A stretch of 64,000 nt of DNA from Macrobrachium rosenbergii. Taxonomy: Eukaryota; Arthropoda; Malacostraca; Decapoda; Palaemonidae. The stretch covers positions 49,757,297 to 49,821,296 of the forward strand of contig NC_089766.1 of assembly GCF_040412425.1 (NCBI RefSeq), in the 5' to 3' direction. The notes under the pieces were generated by a model. It was not told where the DNA came from, did no database searches, and saw nothing but the letters and a program-made list of their open reading frames with translations. Shown here one piece after another: positions 60,602 to 64,000 of the stretch. Every line of letters begins with the position of its first letter. Within the stretch, counting starts at the first letter, position 1. A program made the position numbers and the translations under genes.

Positions 60602-61687
60602 GTAATTCTAGCCAGACCATTGATTTTATATTAACTAATGATATTTGAAACCCTTTTTCTTTTTTCTACTTTTAACTTGTCAGAGCAGTGGAGTAATTTC
60701 TTTTTGAGGTAAGTTCCCAGGTGCAAGTTCATTGATTCTTGGTCATGCAGACTGGTAGAGTTGGGTTGTATGTGAAATTTCCATCTGCTACAATAAGGCC
60801 TTTTGCAGAATATCACACATTTACCAGCTGATTTTCTGTCCCAAATTAAGTAATCTGTATGAGTCATTCTAACTGCATCAGTAATAAACTGCTAAAGTTT
60901 CTTAATACTGTAATGTAATAGACTGAAATGGTCTTATCCTCCCATTTGGTAAATACCTTTTAGATCCTGGAAATGAGGAAAAACACTATAATAGTTTATA
61001 AACTGTAAACAGTCATGTTCACCAGGAATTGCTGGCTTGTGTCCTCTTATATACAAGTGAATTAGCTAAAACTTACCAACCTTGCACAGTATTTTATGAA
61101 AATTTCTGTAAGAGTCTTACCAAGTCTGTTCTCTCATAGTCGAAGTAAATGGCTACATATAGTCAAGGGTACTTGAGATGATCCCCTTTCCAAAGTGAGG
61201 TGAAAGTTTGAATATGTAATAATGATTTGAATGATAATGTCAATTGCATTGGTGTATGGTGCATTTTACAAGAAATAAACATTTGATGCATGATACACCA
61301 CTTAAAATTATCAAAATATAATGGACTCATTCATCACTTTTTCAAATTCAGTGTGTTAAATACTGTACTGTAAATTTTAACTGAATGAAATGACATATAA
61401 AATATCAAAATTTACTTGAGATAGAATAAGTGAAAACAATTCAAAATATAGCATTTTGCTATATACTGTATATATTGGCAGTGTAACCAAGCAGTCTTTA
61501 GGTAATCCACCAAAGGTTCTCCCTCATGTACATCAGATTAGGAAAACCCTTTGTCAGACTTTGTGTGGTTAAAAGCAGATCAGAAATTTGTTTGAAAAGT
61601 TACCAGAATTTATGTAAAAAATTTTATGCTCTTTTTACTTTAATCTCAGCCTAGTAAGTTTGGAAGCTATGAAACATTGTATATGGT

Positions 61688-61778
61688 TGGCTTTCAGTAT
61701 TTCTTTCAATTGAAGGTTGGCTTTCAGTATTTCTTTCAATTGAAGGTTGGCTTTCAGTATTTCTTTCAATTGAAGTTT
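61688..61778 (+). repeat. 30-bp minisatellite, 3 units, BicD intron 4
   Basis: Three identical units of GGTTGGCTTTCAGTATTTCT plus TTCAATTGAA. Confidence 0.95.
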
Positions 61779-62849
61779 TTTCTTTCCTTTGCCCTTTAGT
61801 GAATGCTGTTGTCTATTTAGTGTGCTTTTACATGCACACATATAGAGCTGTGGTAAATATCTTTAGTCTTTTTGTTAGTTTGTGATAAAAACTAATCTGA
61901 AGTCCTTTTGTAATAGTTACTGATGACAGAAAAATCTTATTCATGGTTTTGTCATCTTAAATGTATTTTTGAGCTAGTTTTGTCAAACTTGAATAATGTA
62001 TGTTGCAAATGTAGATTTTATTTTAATATTGAGTACAGTATTTCTTGAGAGTGGAAATGTTTTAAAATAGATATAATCCATTTGTATGAAAAACTTATCC
62101 CGTCTTATATATATAATCTTTGGTCCTGCCGAGTCAGAGTGAATCAAGAAAACTAACTACTTTTGTAGTGGTATCTAATTGTTATCTGAACACCCCATTG
62201 GAGTTAGCCCTTTTATTCTCATTCACTTTTGTTCAAATTCAACTTGGCTGCTTAAGTTAGTGCTCGTCAAATATCTGAGCTGAAATTTTAATATTTTCCT
62301 TTTTATTTTATTTTTATATGTCGAGTACTTTATATGAAAGCTCTTTACCGGTGTGAAATCATCTTTGCCAGTGAACAAGATATATGGCAATAAAATAATA
62401 GCATTTTCATAGGATTGCAGACACCTCCACCATGCTAAAGCACTGCGTGTGTGAAGATGCTTTACAATGGCTTCAAGAGGAGAGAATCGCTCTCCCCATA
62501 GTTACTATAGATTAGCGAGTTTCCACAGAAGTTGACCTTGATGGCACATACTGCTTGCACTGCTTGCAGTGTGTAGAGCATTAGCTAGTCAGTCATTTGA
62601 AGAAGAGGCCCTTTTAATGAGACTCTGTCAGTGTTCTAGACGTTCCTAAAGTTTCCCAAAGATTTGTTCATGATTTTGAGGTGAATGTATGATCAAGGTA
62701 AAGTTCAATAATTTTTATAAGAAAAGGTGGTAGGAGACCATGAGGAACATTTGAAAAATAAAAGACGGAAAGCAGTGTGACTAGTGAAGCCGGAATGATG
62801 CAATAACTTACAATATGTCACACACACACACACACACAGCATACTTTAG

Positions 62850-63050
62850 GTAGTATCTACCTTCAGTGCTGGGTATGTGGCACACTGTAGATTGTATCAA
62901 AGGTTCTTCACAGTGTCCTATCTCCACAGGTGCAGTGCTGCTTTCTTTTTCCGTTCTACCATTCCCACTGGCCACTTCCTGCTTAATTATCCAGCTTCTT
63001 TAACTTTACCCTTATAGAGTTTTAGAACAAGTTCTTAGGGCAAGCCTTAC
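62850..63050 (+). repeat. Family A-like, highly diverged copy in BicD intron 4
   Basis: GTATGTGGCACACTGTAG, GGTTCTTCACAGTGTCC and the C/T-rich middle correspond in order to Family A. Confidence 0.4.
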
Positions 63051-64000
63051 AAGTTTTTTATTGTGACTCGGTGGTTTCCTCAACTTGCATGATCACCATC
63101 TATTGAAGTTGAGTATAACACATCAGTTACTTACCTTTGTCATTTGTTGATCTTCCTTTGTAAACCAAACCTTTTATACCTATTCATCTCCATGACAGTC
63201 ATTGACTGAATCGTGCCACAAACTAAATCAGGATGGGACTAGAAGCAACATCCAATTTGTCTGTGAATATCAGTTGATATATTAGTTGTGCAAGGTCAGA
63301 AACACCCTAATTATTTTACAGTGTTATTAATAATCTTTCACATAGGAAACATAAACTCATTAGCGTCCTCCTCCTTTGATGGCCAGCACAAACATAGAAT
63401 AAAGGTCTGTCCTTTTTCTGCAAAATGCTTTCCAGAAGTACTTAAGATTGAAAATTTTTGGGAGCTGGCTAACTAACCATCAGTGCATGTATAAGTGACA
63501 TTCTGAGGTCTTTTCTACTGTGGTGTGTGGCACTATAAAGGGACTTTTTCTTCAATCCTTCTGATGATTGTCTCTTTCCTTCAGATACTTACAGCATTAT
63601 TTCTTGACCTTGAGCCTCCTTTCAGAGCTGTGAACCTACTTTTCAAGTCTGTTGTTGGCACAAACATAAACCAAATTGACTGTAGGTAGGGTCCTCTTGT
63701 TGGCACTGTGGTCTTTAAGGATCATTATAAAGCCCATTAGGGAAGATTTTCAAGTCTAGATTTTTAAAAATCTTCAGGGCATTGCTATATATTTTAACAT
63801 TCTGTGCGTGTAACCCATACCAGAGGTAAGAGGCTTGTGTGATTTTCCTTCTTCAAACCTAATGATTCTTTATCACCAGCTGAAATTTTGAACTTGGTTG
63901 GAGAGCAGAAGCAGACATCTCCCAATGAGTAGTGTGAGCCAAGAAACTCCTGAAAGCCAAATAATTTTTGCAGGTGACTTTGGGACTGGAAGGTCCTTTT

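Larger units (their letters stand above)
60602..64000 (+). other. BicD intron 4 (continues past window)
   Basis: Sequence after the exon 4 donor. No further BicD exon was recognised to the window end. It holds a 30-bp minisatellite (61688-61778), a short (CA)n at 62819 and a degenerate Family A copy near 62850-63050. Confidence 0.8.

Noticed and set aside
62401..62640. Possible fifth BicD exon in the downstream sequence
   Set aside because: No coiled-coil-like frame with matching phase (entry after one base) and splice signals could be found.

Overview
This window looks like nuclear DNA from a decapod crustacean, most likely a shrimp or prawn. The grounds are intron-containing arthropod genes, an extreme load of (TA)n, (ATT)n and (CT)n microsatellites, and several short interspersed repeat families, including tRNA-headed SINEs. 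I cannot name the species from the sequence. Most of the 64 kb is non-coding, and nearly all short open frames are translations of microsatellites or repeats.

Two protein-coding genes can be supported, both on the + strand and both incomplete. The first is a two-finger GATA transcription factor closest in motif to the GATA4/5/6 (pannier-type) class. Its four 3' coding exons are at 27345-27517, 30254-30350, 33735-33896 and 35479-35846. All splice phases agree and together they give 265 residues ending at TAG 35844-35846. The exon or exons encoding the N-terminus were not found in the window. The second gene is Bicaudal-D (BicD), the dynein/dynactin cargo adaptor. Its start codon is at 51982 and four coding exons (51982-52176, 57962-58102, 58439-58653, 60348-60601) encode the first 268 residues or so. 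The rest lies beyond the right edge.

Layout: 1-27344 is upstream sequence, dense in repeats, with a CpG-type promoter-like patch near 880-1110 and an ETS/CRE composite site near 17574. 27345-35846 is the GATA gene, with introns crowded by repeats that come within tens of bases of the exons. 35847-51850 is intergenic, with decayed coding-like islands, a recent 345-bp tandem duplication, a hAT end and a LINE remnant. 51850-64000 is BicD, which carries no long (TA)n arrays at all.

The mobile part falls into recognisable families. Family A is a ~290-bp SINE-like repeat with at least ten copies. Family B is a ~380-bp element with an internal inverted repeat, five copies. Family C is a tRNA-headed SINE, three copies. 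Family D is another tRNA-related set. There are also LINE tails ending in (ATT)n or (TTC)n, hAT termini, and foldback units embedded in (ATT)n tracts. The two genes are not functionally linked by anything seen here. No operon-like, CRISPR or other gene system is present. The most interesting items are the divergent GATA fingers with a six-residue linker insertion, the repeat-derived splice acceptor of the last GATA exon, and foldback elements that appear to target (ATT)n microsatellites.
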